NCBI RefSeq assembly: GCF_022968135.1
Contig: NZ_JALJRA010000024.1
Location: forward strand, 1 to 62,214
DNA length: 62,214 nucleotides
Reading direction: 5' to 3'
Origin: Pseudorhizobium tarimense
GTDB taxonomy: Bacteria > Pseudomonadota > Alphaproteobacteria > Rhizobiales > Rhizobiaceae
The notes below the pieces were generated by a model, which ran no database searches, had not been told where the DNA came from, and was given only the letters and a program-made list of their open reading frames with translations. Numbering within the stretch: position 1 is the first letter of the stretch; every line of letters begins with the position of its first letter. Below are positions 26,283 through 35,114 of this stretch, piece by piece. The translations under genes were made by a program, and so were the position numbers.

Positions 26283-27191
26283 ATGGATGTGGAACTGGGG
26301 GATCTCGGCGCCTTCGTCACCGTGGCGCGGGCAAAGGGTTTTCGCGAAGGAGCGCGCATCAGCGGAGCGAGTCCCTCCGCCTTGAGCGAAGCGGTGCGGC
26401 GGCTTGAAGCGGAGCTCGGCGTGCGTCTTCTGAACCGCACGACGCGTTCGGTGGCTCCCACCGAAGCTGGAGAAATGCTGCTTGCCCGGCTGGCGCCGGC
26501 GCTCGGCGAGGTTGAAGCAGCCCTGGATGCCGTCAATGGCTTTCGTGACCGGCCGGCCGGAACGCTGAAGCTGAACGTCCCGATCAGCGCCGCCCGGCTA
26601 GTTTTGCCTCGCACCGTGCCGGCATTCCTTGCCGCCTATCCTGACATCCGGCTGGAGGTGATGACGGACGAGAGCTTCGTCGATGTACTTGCGGCCGGTT
26701 GCGATGCCGGCATCCGCTATGGTGAGCGGCTGGAGCAGGACATGATTGCGGTGCCGATCGGGCCACCCACTCAAGTTTACGGCTTCGCAGCTTCGCCCGC
26801 CTATCTCGACCGCCATGGCCGCCCGGAGCATCCGCGCGATCTCCTGAACCACTCCTGTCTGCGACATCGCTTCCCGAGCGGCAACATGCCGAACTGGGAA
26901 TTCGAAAAGAATGGCGAAGTGGTGGTGGTCGAGCCGAAGGGGCCGCTGATCGTCCAGGCCGGAGGGGCAATCGATCTGGCGATTGAAGCCGCGGCCGCAG
27001 GGATCGGCATCATTGCGCTGTTCGAGGAATGGCTGCGTCCGCATCTTGAAAGTGGCGCGCTCGAGCCGGTATTGCAGCCGTGGTGGCAGGAATTCCCCGG
27101 ACCATTCCTGTACTATCCCGGTCGGCGTCTGGTGCCGGCGCCGCTGCGCGCGTTCGTGGATTTCGTCAAATCGCATCCGATTGAGGCATGA
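26283..27191 (+). CDS. LysR-family transcriptional regulator
   Basis: A 302-residue regulator: winged helix at residues ~1-62 (FVTVARAKGFREGARISGAS...LEAELGVRLLNRTTRSVAPTEAG) and a C-terminal co-inducer-binding domain from ~90 (LKLNVPISAARLVLP). This is the CrgA/DsdC-like branch with the GTLKLNVP linker. It is divergent from the aldo/keto reductase with ~110 bp between, the classic LysR arrangement, and is therefore its probable regulator. It reads toward the ABC operon but ends 48 bp before that operon's promoter element. Confidence 0.92.
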   Translation: MDVELGDLGAFVTVARAKGFREGARISGASPSALSEAVRRLEAELGVRLLNRTTRSVAPTEAGEMLLARLAPALGEVEAALDAVNGFRDRPAGTLKLNVPISAARLVLPRTVPAFLAAYPDIRLEVMTDESFVDVLAAGCDAGIRYGERLEQDMIAVPIGPPTQVYGFAASPAYLDRHGRPEHPRDLLNHSCLRHRFPSGNMPNWEFEKNGEVVVVEPKGPLIVQAGGAIDLAIEAAAAGIGIIALFEEWLRPHLESGALEPVLQPWWQEFPGPFLYYPGRRLVPAPLRAFVDFVKSHPIEA

Positions 27192-27239
27192 TGTGTCGGT
27201 GATCGGCTGTTGAAGAGGCTTTTGTTCGCTGAAAGCTGC

Positions 27240-27267
27240 TTTACGTACCTCAAAATCTTGGCTAGCC
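27240..27267 (+). promoter_or_regulatory. shared promoter/operator element of the ribose-type ABC operon
   Basis: TTTACGTACCTCAAA (27240-27254) is identical to 21224-21238 before the xylose operon, with CTAGCC at 27262-27267 in the place of CTAACA. It is about 125 bp upstream of the first gene start chosen here. Confidence 0.55.
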
Positions 27268-27377
27268 TGAAATCGGGAGGAAGTTCAGGTGCATCTAACA
27301 AAATCATTGCGAACTGGCGCTTGCCGCGCGGGTGGGGCTGCGATCGCTCCGCCGTCATGGGCTGCGGGTGGCACACG

Positions 27378-28904
27378 ATGACGTCCGAAGCTGCGGAGAA
27401 CGTGCCGGCGATCCTCGCCGCGCGTGCGCTGTCGAAGAGCTTTGGTCCCGTCGAAGTTCTGCACGACGTTGGCCTGACGGTACGGCCGGGCGAAGTCCAC
27501 GCCATCATCGGCGAAAACGGGGCCGGCAAGTCGACGCTGATGAAGATCCTCGCCGGCAACCATGAGCCGACGCGTGGCGAAATCCTGATCGATGGCGAGC
27601 CAGTCCACCTGTCCGGACCCGTGGACGCGGAGAAGCGTGGCATCGTGCTGGTCCACCAGGAAATCCTGCTCGCCCCCGATCTCACCGTCGCGCAGAACAT
27701 CTATCTCGGCCGCGAGCTGCCGAAGGGCATCTCCGTCGACGACAAAGCGATGAACGAAGGCGCTGCCAAGGCGCTTCACGATCTCGGCGCCGAGATCGAT
27801 CCGAAGACCGTCGTTCGCAGCCTGTCGATCGCGCAGCGCCAGCTGGTGCAGATCGCCCGCGTGCTGCTCGTGCCACACCGGATTGTCATCTTTGACGAGC
27901 CGACCGCTTCGCTTACTCCTTTCGAGACCGAAGCACTTCTCAAGGTGATCACGGACATTCGCGCCAAGGGCGTCGGCGTGCTCTACATTTCCCACCGCCT
28001 GCCGGAGGTGAAGGAAATTGCCGACCGCGTCACCGTGCTTCGCGACGGACATGTCGTCGCCGCTCATGACGTTTCGGAGCTGGAGCCCGCGGACATGGCG
28101 CGCCTGATGGTAGGGCGCGACGTGACGAAGCTTTATCCGGATCGCCATGCCACCGGCCAGGTCCGGGAGACGGTACTGGAGGTCAAGGACTTTACCGTTC
28201 CCGGCTATGCACGCAACGGGAGCTTCGAGCTCCGCAAGGGCGAAATCCTCGGGTTTGCCGGGCTGGTCGGTGCCGGCCGCACTGAGTTGATGGAAGGCGT
28301 GGTGGGTCTGCGGCGCGGCCATGGATCGGTTCGCCACAACGGCACCGCCGTCACCTTTGCCGATGCGCAGGCCAGCTTGAAGGCCGGGATCGCTTATCTT
28401 TCCGAAGATAGGAAGGGCAAGGGGCTGCTGCTCCTCAAGGACCTTGCGACGAACCTGACGCTCGCATCGATCGGCAAGTTCCTGCGCGGCGGGCAGATCG
28501 ATCGCAAGAAGGAAGACGCTGCACTCGACGAGGCGATCGGCGAGTTCGACATTCGAACGGGCCGCAAGGATCTGCTGGCCGGCCAGCTTTCGGGCGGCAA
28601 CCAGCAGAAGCTCTTGATCGCCAAGATGATGCTGCTCGACCCGTCCATCGTCATTATCGATGAGCCGACGCGCGGGATCGACATCGGCACGAAGGAACAG
28701 ATCTACAAATTCATTGCCCGGCTTGCAGAGGAGGGACGGTCGATCATCGTCGTCTCGTCCGAGATGCCGGAGCTGATCGGCATCTGCGATCGCATCCTTG
28801 TCATGCGCTCGGGCGAGATTGTCGGCGAAGTTACAGGGGAACACATGAACGAAAACGAGATCGTGGTGCTCGCCACCGGCGTGAAGACCGGGGAGGCAGC
28901 CTGA
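27378..28904 (+). CDS. ribose-type sugar ABC transporter, duplicated ATPase
   Basis: A 508-residue RbsA/MglA/XylG-type protein with two ABC domains. Domain 1: Walker A GENGAGKSTLMKIL (~50), signature-like VRSLSIAQRQLVQIARVL, Walker B VIFDEPTASLT. Domain 2 (from ~265): GLVGAGRTELMEGVVGL, signature LSGGNQQKLLIAKMM, IIDEPTRGIDIGTKEQIY. The second Walker A is degenerate, as usual in this family. Start ATG 27378 is the most family-like; the open frame extends upstream to 27210 across the promoter element. First gene of a five-gene operon. Confidence 0.93.
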   Translation: MTSEAAENVPAILAARALSKSFGPVEVLHDVGLTVRPGEVHAIIGENGAGKSTLMKILAGNHEPTRGEILIDGEPVHLSGPVDAEKRGIVLVHQEILLAPDLTVAQNIYLGRELPKGISVDDKAMNEGAAKALHDLGAEIDPKTVVRSLSIAQRQLVQIARVLLVPHRIVIFDEPTASLTPFETEALLKVITDIRAKGVGVLYISHRLPEVKEIADRVTVLRDGHVVAAHDVSELEPADMARLMVGRDVTKLYPDRHATGQVRETVLEVKDFTVPGYARNGSFELRKGEILGFAGLVGAGRTELMEGVVGLRRGHGSVRHNGTAVTFADAQASLKAGIAYLSEDRKGKGLLLLKDLATNLTLASIGKFLRGGQIDRKKEDAALDEAIGEFDIRTGRKDLLAGQLSGGNQQKLLIAKMMLLDPSIVIIDEPTRGIDIGTKEQIYKFIARLAEEGRSIIVVSSEMPELIGICDRILVMRSGEIVGEVTGEHMNENEIVVLATGVKTGEAA

Positions 28905-28908
28905 AGCC

Positions 28909-29910
28909 ATGAGCACTGCCGCAACCGAAACGCCAAAGGCTAAGACGTCGCGTGACTGGGACCTGAGGGCGGTGGCGCCCTTCGTGGCGCTTGCCCTGCT
29001 GCTTGTGCTGGGCGCGATCGCAAACGAGAACTTCATCTCGGTGGCGAACCTCTCCAACGTCATCACCCGCAGCGCCTTCATCGCCATCATCGCCCTTGGC
29101 GCCACCTATGTGATCTCTTCGGGCGGGCTCGACCTGTCGGTCGGCGCCATGGTGGCCTTCGTCGCAAGCCTCATGATCATGTTCATGAATTCCGCGCTGA
29201 TCGCGGATCCGATGCTGATGCTGGTGACGGCCATGCTCGTCGCCGTCGCGATCGGCGCCGCCTGCGGCCTGTTCAACGGGCTGATTACCACCGTCGGGCA
29301 GATTGAGCCGTTCATCGCCACGCTCGGCACTATGGGCATCTATCGCGGCCTCACCACCTGGCTGTCCCAGGGCGGCGCCATCACGCTGCGCGACCGCGAG
29401 CTTCAGTCGCTCTACCGCCCGGTCTATTTCGGCGAACTCCTGGGCGTGCCGGTGCCGATCATCGTGATCTTCGTCACTGCCGCAATTGCCGCCTTCGTGC
29501 TCTACCGCACGCGCTACGGCCGTCACCTGATCGCGGTCGGTTCGAACGAAGACGTTGCCCGCTATTCCGGCATTTCGGTCAAGCGGGTCCGCACCATCGC
29601 CTACATCGTGCAGGGACTGTGCGTTGCGCTTGCCGTGCTCCTCTACGTGCCGCGCCTCGGGTCGACATCGGCCACCACGGGCATCCTGTGGGAACTGCAG
29701 GCGATCACCGCCGTGGTGGTCGGGGGGACGGCCCTGCGCGGCGGCGTCGGGCGTATCTGGGGCACACTCTGCGGCGCCTTCATCCTGGAGATTGTCGGCA
29801 ACATCATGCTGCTGTCGAACTTCGTCAGCGAATACCTCATCGGCGCCATCCAGGGCGCGATCATCATCATCGCCATGCTCGTGCAGCGTTCGCTGTCGCG
29901 GCGGTCGTGA
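28909..29910 (+). CDS. ribose-type sugar ABC transporter permease
   Basis: A 333-residue RbsC-family permease with 8-10 hydrophobic segments. The motifs ALGATYVISSGGLDLSVGAM, GLFNGLITTVGQIEPFIATLGTM and VVVGGTALRGGVGRIWGTL are conserved in this family. The start is 4 bp after the ATPase stop. It would work as a homodimer with the duplicated ATPase and the following binding protein. Confidence 0.94.
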   Translation: MSTAATETPKAKTSRDWDLRAVAPFVALALLLVLGAIANENFISVANLSNVITRSAFIAIIALGATYVISSGGLDLSVGAMVAFVASLMIMFMNSALIADPMLMLVTAMLVAVAIGAACGLFNGLITTVGQIEPFIATLGTMGIYRGLTTWLSQGGAITLRDRELQSLYRPVYFGELLGVPVPIIVIFVTAAIAAFVLYRTRYGRHLIAVGSNEDVARYSGISVKRVRTIAYIVQGLCVALAVLLYVPRLGSTSATTGILWELQAITAVVVGGTALRGGVGRIWGTLCGAFILEIVGNIMLLSNFVSEYLIGAIQGAIIIIAMLVQRSLSRRS

Positions 29911-29974
29911 GAACCGGCCGGGCTCATGGGTCGCGCCCGACCGAAGTCAAAGACCCATAACTGGGAGAGAGAAC

Positions 29975-30940
29975 ATGCGTAGAAGAACATTCGGTCTTGC
30001 CGTCGCAGCGCTTGCAGCCTCGGTCGCCATGGGCCCGAGCCTCGGCTGGGCGCAGGAGGAGAAGAAGGTCACCATCGGCGTTTCCATTCCGGCCGCCGAC
30101 CACGGCTGGACGGCGGGCGTCGTCTACCACGCCGAGCGCGTCGCCAATCTTCTCATGGAAGAGCATCCGGGCCTCAACGTCATCGTCAAAACGTCGCCGG
30201 ATCCGGCAACCCAGGCGAATGCCGTACAGGATCTCGCCGTGCAGGGCATCGACGCGCTCGTCATCCTGCCGACTGATCCGGATCCGCTGGTCAACGCCAT
30301 CCAGCAGGTCAAGGATGCCGGCACCTTCGTCGCCCTCGTCGACCGCGCACCGTCCAACAACGACAATACGATCCGTGACCTTTACGTCGCCGGCAACAAC
30401 CCGGCCCTTGGCCGCGTCGCTGGCGAATACATTGCGGAAACGACACCGGATGCGAAGGTCGTGGTCATCCGTGGCCTTCCGATCCCGATCGATCAGCAGC
30501 GCCAGGACGGCTTCGACCAGGGCATCGAGGGCTCCAATGTCGAGGTGCTGGAGCGCCAATACGGCAACTGGAACCGCGACGATGCCTTCCGCGTGATGCA
30601 GGACTACCTGACCAAGTATCCGGAAATCGACGTGGTCTGGGCACAGGACGATGACATGGTCGTCGGCGTTCTGGAAGCGATCGAGCAGGCTAACCGTGAC
30701 GACATCCAGTATGTCGTCGGCGGTGCCGGTTCCAAGGACATGGTCAAGCGCGTCATGGACGGCGACAAGATGGTGCCGGTCGACGTGCTTTATCCGCCGG
30801 CGATGATTGCGACCGCCATGCAGCTGACGGCCGACGGTCTGTACGATCAGGTTCCCGTCAGCGGCGAGTACATCCTCGACGCGACGCTCGTCACCAAGGA
30901 GAACGCCGAGCAGTTCTACTTCCCGGACTCCCCGTTCTGA
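29975..30940 (+). CDS. ribose-type sugar-binding periplasmic protein
   Basis: A 321-residue RbsB-like binding protein of the periplasmic-binding-protein 1 (type I) fold. The signal peptide MRRRTFGLAVAALAASVAMG... is cleaved after GWAQ. The sugar-contact regions VSIPAADHGWTAGVVYHAE, DRAPSNNDN, RGLPIPIDQQRQDGF and AQDDDMVVG are visible. RBS GGGAGAGAGAAC. The ligand is unknown; the downstream isomerase and dehydrogenase genes point to a sugar or inositol-like polyol, and the shared promoter element points to co-regulation with xylose genes. Confidence 0.93.
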   Translation: MRRRTFGLAVAALAASVAMGPSLGWAQEEKKVTIGVSIPAADHGWTAGVVYHAERVANLLMEEHPGLNVIVKTSPDPATQANAVQDLAVQGIDALVILPTDPDPLVNAIQQVKDAGTFVALVDRAPSNNDNTIRDLYVAGNNPALGRVAGEYIAETTPDAKVVVIRGLPIPIDQQRQDGFDQGIEGSNVEVLERQYGNWNRDDAFRVMQDYLTKYPEIDVVWAQDDDMVVGVLEAIEQANRDDIQYVVGGAGSKDMVKRVMDGDKMVPVDVLYPPAMIATAMQLTADGLYDQVPVSGEYILDATLVTKENAEQFYFPDSPF

Positions 30941-30949
30941 TCAACCACC

Positions 30950-30980
30950 AGCGCGCGCGATCCCTCGCGCGCGCTTTTTC
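30950..30980 (+). terminator. intra-operon terminator/attenuator
   Basis: A perfect 11-bp stem (AGCGCGCGCGA / TCGCGCGCGCT) with a TCCC loop, followed by five Ts, 10 nt after the binding-protein stop and 40 nt before the isomerase ATG. Such partial terminators after a binding-protein gene typically keep its mRNA more abundant than downstream genes. Confidence 0.75.
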
Positions 30981-31019
30981 ATGTCCGCCACACACAGAGA
31001 CCATCGGAGGAGCAAGCTC

Positions 31020-32072
31020 ATGAAGACCATCAAGGGACCGGCCATCTTTCTCGGCCAGTTCGCGGGCGACGAGGCGCCGTTCAACTCCTGGGACGGGATC
31101 ACCAAATGGGCGGCGGAAAAGGGCTATATCGGCGTACAGGTGCCGACCTGGGCTGCACAGCTGATCGACCTGAAGAAGGCGGCCGAATCTAAGGATTATT
31201 GCGACGAGTTCGCCGGCATTGCGCGCCAGAACGGCATCGAAGTGACGGAACTCTCTACGCACCTGCAGGGCCAGCTGGTTGCCGTTCATCCGGCCTACGA
31301 CGAGGCCTTCGACGGTTTCGCCGTGCCGGAAGTGCGCGGAAACCCGAAGGCGCGCCAGGAATGGGCGGTCGAGCAGGTGAAGATGGCGCTGTCGGCGTCG
31401 AAGAACCTCGGGATCAAGGCGCACGCAACCTTCTCGGGTGCGCTTGCGTGGCCGTTCATCTATCCCTGGCCGCAACGCCCCGCCGGCCTGATCGAGACCG
31501 CCTTCGAGGAACTCGCCCGCCGCTGGACGCCGATCCTCGACCATGCCGATTCCTGCGGCGTCGACGTCTGCTACGAAATCCATCCGGGCGAAGACCTGCA
31601 TGACGGGGTCACATTCGAGATGTTCCTGGAGCGGGTGAAGAACCATCCGCGCGCCAACATGCTCTACGACCCGTCGCACTACGTGCTGCAGTGCCTGGAT
31701 TATCTGGACAACATCGACATCTACAAGGACCGGATCAAGATGTTCCACGTCAAGGACGCGGAGTTCAATCCGACCGGCCGCCAGGGCGTCTATGGCGGCT
31801 ACCAGGGCTGGGTGCAGCGCGCCGGCCGCTTCCGGTCGCTGGGTGACGGACAGGTCGATTTCGGCGCCGTCTTCTCAAAGCTGACCGCGAACGACTTCGA
31901 TGGCTGGGCTGTCGTGGAGTGGGAATGCGCTCTGAAGAATTCCGAGGACGGCGCGCGTGAAGGCGCCGAATTCGTCAAGCACCACATCATTCGCGTCACT
32001 GAGAAAGCTTTCGACGACTTCGCCGCCGGCGGCACGGACGAAGCGGCCAACCGCCGGATGTTGGGACTGTAA
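31020..32072 (+). CDS. sugar phosphate isomerase/epimerase (xylose-isomerase-like TIM barrel)
   Basis: A 350-residue AP-endonuclease-2/IolE-type TIM barrel. Metal-binding acids and histidines are in CYEIHPGEDLHDG, LYDPSHYVLQCLDY, FHVKDAEFN and VEWECALKNSEDG, as in other family members that isomerise or epimerise 3-keto sugars and inositol derivatives. The start follows GGAGGAGCAAGCTC. It directly follows the ABC binding protein and precedes a Gfo/Idh/MocA dehydrogenase; this trio commonly handles sugars through 3-keto intermediates. The actual substrate is unknown. Confidence 0.88.
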   Translation: MKTIKGPAIFLGQFAGDEAPFNSWDGITKWAAEKGYIGVQVPTWAAQLIDLKKAAESKDYCDEFAGIARQNGIEVTELSTHLQGQLVAVHPAYDEAFDGFAVPEVRGNPKARQEWAVEQVKMALSASKNLGIKAHATFSGALAWPFIYPWPQRPAGLIETAFEELARRWTPILDHADSCGVDVCYEIHPGEDLHDGVTFEMFLERVKNHPRANMLYDPSHYVLQCLDYLDNIDIYKDRIKMFHVKDAEFNPTGRQGVYGGYQGWVQRAGRFRSLGDGQVDFGAVFSKLTANDFDGWAVVEWECALKNSEDGAREGAEFVKHHIIRVTEKAFDDFAAGGTDEAANRRMLGL

Positions 32073-32085
32073 GGGAGAAACGACG

Positions 32086-33264
32086 ATGGCTATCGAAGGC
32101 AAGGACGAACAGGCGCGCGAGCCGCGCATCCGGCTCGGCATGGTGGGCGGTGGCGCGGGCGCCTTCATCGGTGCCGTCCATCGCATGGCTGCCCGCCTCG
32201 ACGACCAGTTCGATCTAGTCGCAGGCGCCCTCTCCTCGACGCCGGAAAAGGCGATGCAGTCGGGACGCGACCTCGGGCTCGACCCGGCGCGCACCTATGG
32301 CTCCTACAAGGAAATGGCGATCCGCGAGGCGCGGCTGAAGAACGGCATCGAAGCCGTCTCGATCGTGACGCCGAACCACGTGCATTACGAGGCGGCCAAG
32401 GAGTTCCTGCGCCGCGGCATCCATGTGATCTGCGACAAGCCGCTGACGTCGAACCTTTCGGACGCGAAGAAGCTGAAGAAAGTGGCGGACGAGAGCGATG
32501 CGCTTTTCATCCTCACCCACAACTACACCGGCTATCCGATGGTGCGGCAGGCGCGCGAGATGATCCAGAACGGCGATCTCGGCACGCTCCGCATCGTGCA
32601 GGTCGAGTATCCGCAGGACTGGCTGACGGAAGCGGTCGAGCAGACCGGCGCCAAACAGGCGGTCTGGCGTACCGACCCGGCGCAATCCGGCGCTGGCGGT
32701 TCCACCGGCGATATCGGCACGCATGCCTACAACCTTGCCTCCTTCATCACCGGCCTGACGCTGGAAAGCCTGGCGGCCGACCTCGACAGCTTCGTCGAAG
32801 GGCGGCGGCTTGATGACAATGCCCACGTGATGCTGCGTTTCGAGGGCGGTGCCAAGGGCATGCTCTGGTGCAGTCAGGTGGCGCCGGGCCATGAGAACGG
32901 CCTCAAGATTCGCGTCTACGGCACCAAGGGCGGCATCGAATGGGTGCAGGCTGACCCGAACTATCTGTGGTTTACCCCATTCGGCGAACCGAAGCGGCTG
33001 ATCACCCGCAACGGCGCCGGTGCAGGGAGCGCTGCCGGCCGCGCCAGCCGCATCCCGTCAGGTCATCCGGAAGGTTATCTCGAAGCCTTCGCGACGATCT
33101 ACACGGAGGCAGCCCACGCCATCAACGCCAGGAAGAAGGGTGCTACCGTCGACAACGCGGTCATCTACCCGACGGTCGACGACGGCGTGAAGGGCGTCGC
33201 CTTCGTGGAGGCTTGTGTGGCTTCGTCGAAGAAGAATGGCGCCTGGGTGAAGCTGCCCGCTTGA
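32086..33264 (+). CDS. Gfo/Idh/MocA-family dehydrogenase
   Basis: A 392-residue NAD(P)-dependent oxidoreductase. The N-terminal Rossmann motif LGMVGGGAGAFIGAVHR (residues ~18-34), the EKP-type motif ICDKPLTSNLSDAKKL with the catalytic Lys (~125), and GDIGTHAYNLASFITG with the His used for catalysis (~215) are visible. The start follows AAGGGAGAAACGACG, 13 bp after the isomerase stop. Last gene of the ABC operon. Confidence 0.92.
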   Translation: MAIEGKDEQAREPRIRLGMVGGGAGAFIGAVHRMAARLDDQFDLVAGALSSTPEKAMQSGRDLGLDPARTYGSYKEMAIREARLKNGIEAVSIVTPNHVHYEAAKEFLRRGIHVICDKPLTSNLSDAKKLKKVADESDALFILTHNYTGYPMVRQAREMIQNGDLGTLRIVQVEYPQDWLTEAVEQTGAKQAVWRTDPAQSGAGGSTGDIGTHAYNLASFITGLTLESLAADLDSFVEGRRLDDNAHVMLRFEGGAKGMLWCSQVAPGHENGLKIRVYGTKGGIEWVQADPNYLWFTPFGEPKRLITRNGAGAGSAAGRASRIPSGHPEGYLEAFATIYTEAAHAINARKKGATVDNAVIYPTVDDGVKGVAFVEACVASSKKNGAWVKLPA

Positions 33265-33391
33265 GGTCCGCATTACCGATGAGCCTGGCTGGCTCCTCGG
33301 TACGACCGTTGCTGCCGCAGATGTCGCTATTGCCGGACGGTGTTGAAGCCCTAGCTAGGCGTCGTCTTCAACGCGAAAGGGCGGCAGGGAA

Positions 33392-33592
33392 ATGAACAGC
33401 AGAAGTGGCCTCTACATGATCATCGGTGCTCTGGTGGTCGTCGTGATCGGGCTTGGCATTTATGTCTATCAGGAAGAGTCGGAGCCATCGGGCGTCGAGA
33501 TCACGATCGGCGAAGACGGGGTTTCGGTCGAGGGAAACCAAATCTCTACCCTGTTGGAGCCTACGATCTCAGCCGCTGAAACGTTGCAGTAA
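33392..33592 (+). CDS. small single-pass membrane protein
   Basis: 66 residues: a short basic N-terminus (NSRSG), one transmembrane helix (LYMIIGALVVVVIGLGIYVY, residues 7-26) and an acidic tail containing EPSGVEITIGEDGVSVEGN. A good GGCAGGGAA ribosome site precedes the ATG. Similar small proteins are common in rhizobial genomes, with no known function. It stands alone between the ABC operon and the beta-glucosidase gene. Confidence 0.7.
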   Translation: MNSRSGLYMIIGALVVVVIGLGIYVYQEESEPSGVEITIGEDGVSVEGNQISTLLEPTISAAETLQ

Positions 33593-33671
33593 TCGGCATG
33601 GCCGGATGTACAAGCCTCCGTTGCTTGGCTAAATCGACTTCCATCAAGATGCTGACTAACACCCTACACGG

Positions 33672-35057
33672 ATGCCTGCCATGACCGACCCGAAGACCCT
33701 CGCCTCTCGCTTCCCCGGCGACTTCACCTTTGGTGTCGCCACGGCCTCATTCCAAATCGAAGGGGCGACGAAGGAGGGCGGGCGCAAGCCGTCCATCTGG
33801 GACGCCTTCTCCAACATGCCGGGCCGCGTTTTCGGCCGCCACAACGGCGACGTTGCCTGCGATCATTATCATCGGCTGGAGCAGGATCTTGACCTGATCA
33901 AGGAGATGGGCGTTTCCTCCTATCGGTTCTCGATCGCCTGGCCGCGGATCATCCCGGAAGGTGTGGGCTGGGTCAACGAGAAGGGGCTGGACTTCTATGA
34001 CAGGCTGCTCGACGGCTGCAAGGCGCGCGGCATCAAGACCTTCGCCACGCTCTACCACTGGGACCTGCCGCTGGCCCTTTTGGGGGACGGTGGCTGGACC
34101 GCTCGCTCTACTGCCTATGCCTTCCAGCGCTATGCCAAGGTCGTGATGGCACGGCTCGGAGACCGGCTGGATGCGGTTGCCACCTTCAACGAGCCGTGGT
34201 GCTCCGTCTGGCTCGGTCATCTCTACGGCGTCCACGCGCCGGGCGAGCGCAACATGGAGGCGGCCCTCCATGCCATGCACTACACCAACCTGGCGCACGG
34301 GCTTGGGGTGGAGGCGATCCGCGACGTCAGCCCCAATGTTCCCGTTGGGCTGGTGCTGAACGCGCATTCAGTCATTGCCGGTTCCGAAAGCACCGAGGAC
34401 AAGGCCGCCACCGAGCGCGCCTTCGATTTCCACAACGGCTCCTTCTTCGGGCCGGTGTTCAAGGGCGAATATCCAGCCTCGCTGCTGGACGCTCTCGGCG
34501 ACCGCATGCCGGAGGTGGAGGAGGGGGATCTCGCCGCGATCAGCCAGAAGCTCGACTGGTGGGGCCTCAACTACTACACGCCGATGCGCGTCCTGGCGGA
34601 TGCGTCCGAGGAGGCCGAATTCCCGGCCACCAAGCCCGCGCCGTTCGTTGGCGAGACCGTGACGGATATCGGCTGGGAAATCTGGTCGGCAGCGATGAAG
34701 TCGCTCGTCATGGACCTCTACGATCGCTATGACTTGCCGGAGATGTATGTCACCGAAAATGGCGCCTGCTACAACATGGGTGTTGGCGCCGATGGTGAGG
34801 TGGATGACCAGCCGCGTCTCGATTACTACGCCGATCACCTTTCGGTCTGCGCCGACCTCGTCAGCGAGGGTTATCCGCTACGCGGCTATTTCGCCTGGAG
34901 CCTGATGGACAATTTCGAATGGGCAGAGGGCTATCGCATGCGCTTCGGGCTTGTCCATGTCGATTACGAGACGCAGGAGCGGACTGTTAAGAAAAGCGGC
35001 AAGTGGTATCGTGACCTCGCCCTGAACTTCCCGCACGGTAATCACAAGACGGCGTGA
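33672..35057 (+). CDS. GH1 beta-glucosidase
   Basis: A 461-residue glycoside hydrolase family 1 enzyme. FTFGVATASFQIEGA at the N-terminus, acid/base Glu in ATFNEPWCSVWLG (~171) and nucleophile Glu in YVTENGACYN (~360) are present, together with the family-typical YHWDLP and WSLMDNFEWAEGY. No signal peptide, so a cytoplasmic enzyme acting on imported beta-glucosides or similar. The start may be 33672 or 33681; neither has a strong ribosome site. Two small hairpins follow the stop. Confidence 0.95.
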   Translation: MPAMTDPKTLASRFPGDFTFGVATASFQIEGATKEGGRKPSIWDAFSNMPGRVFGRHNGDVACDHYHRLEQDLDLIKEMGVSSYRFSIAWPRIIPEGVGWVNEKGLDFYDRLLDGCKARGIKTFATLYHWDLPLALLGDGGWTARSTAYAFQRYAKVVMARLGDRLDAVATFNEPWCSVWLGHLYGVHAPGERNMEAALHAMHYTNLAHGLGVEAIRDVSPNVPVGLVLNAHSVIAGSESTEDKAATERAFDFHNGSFFGPVFKGEYPASLLDALGDRMPEVEEGDLAAISQKLDWWGLNYYTPMRVLADASEEAEFPATKPAPFVGETVTDIGWEIWSAAMKSLVMDLYDRYDLPEMYVTENGACYNMGVGADGEVDDQPRLDYYADHLSVCADLVSEGYPLRGYFAWSLMDNFEWAEGYRMRFGLVHVDYETQERTVKKSGKWYRDLALNFPHGNHKTA

Positions 35058-35059
35058 TC

Positions 35060-35077
35060 GCAGGAAATTTTTCCTGC
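35060..35077 (+). terminator. hairpin after the beta-glucosidase gene
   Basis: GCAGGAAATTTTTCCTGC folds into an 8-bp stem 3 nt after the beta-glucosidase stop, followed shortly by a second small CCGG hairpin and a T-rich stretch (CTATCTTTTT) near 35105. It is likely a weak terminator region. Confidence 0.4.
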
Positions 35078-35114
35078 AGGCCGGGTTTTCCGGATTCTCA
35101 TTCCTATCTTTTTC

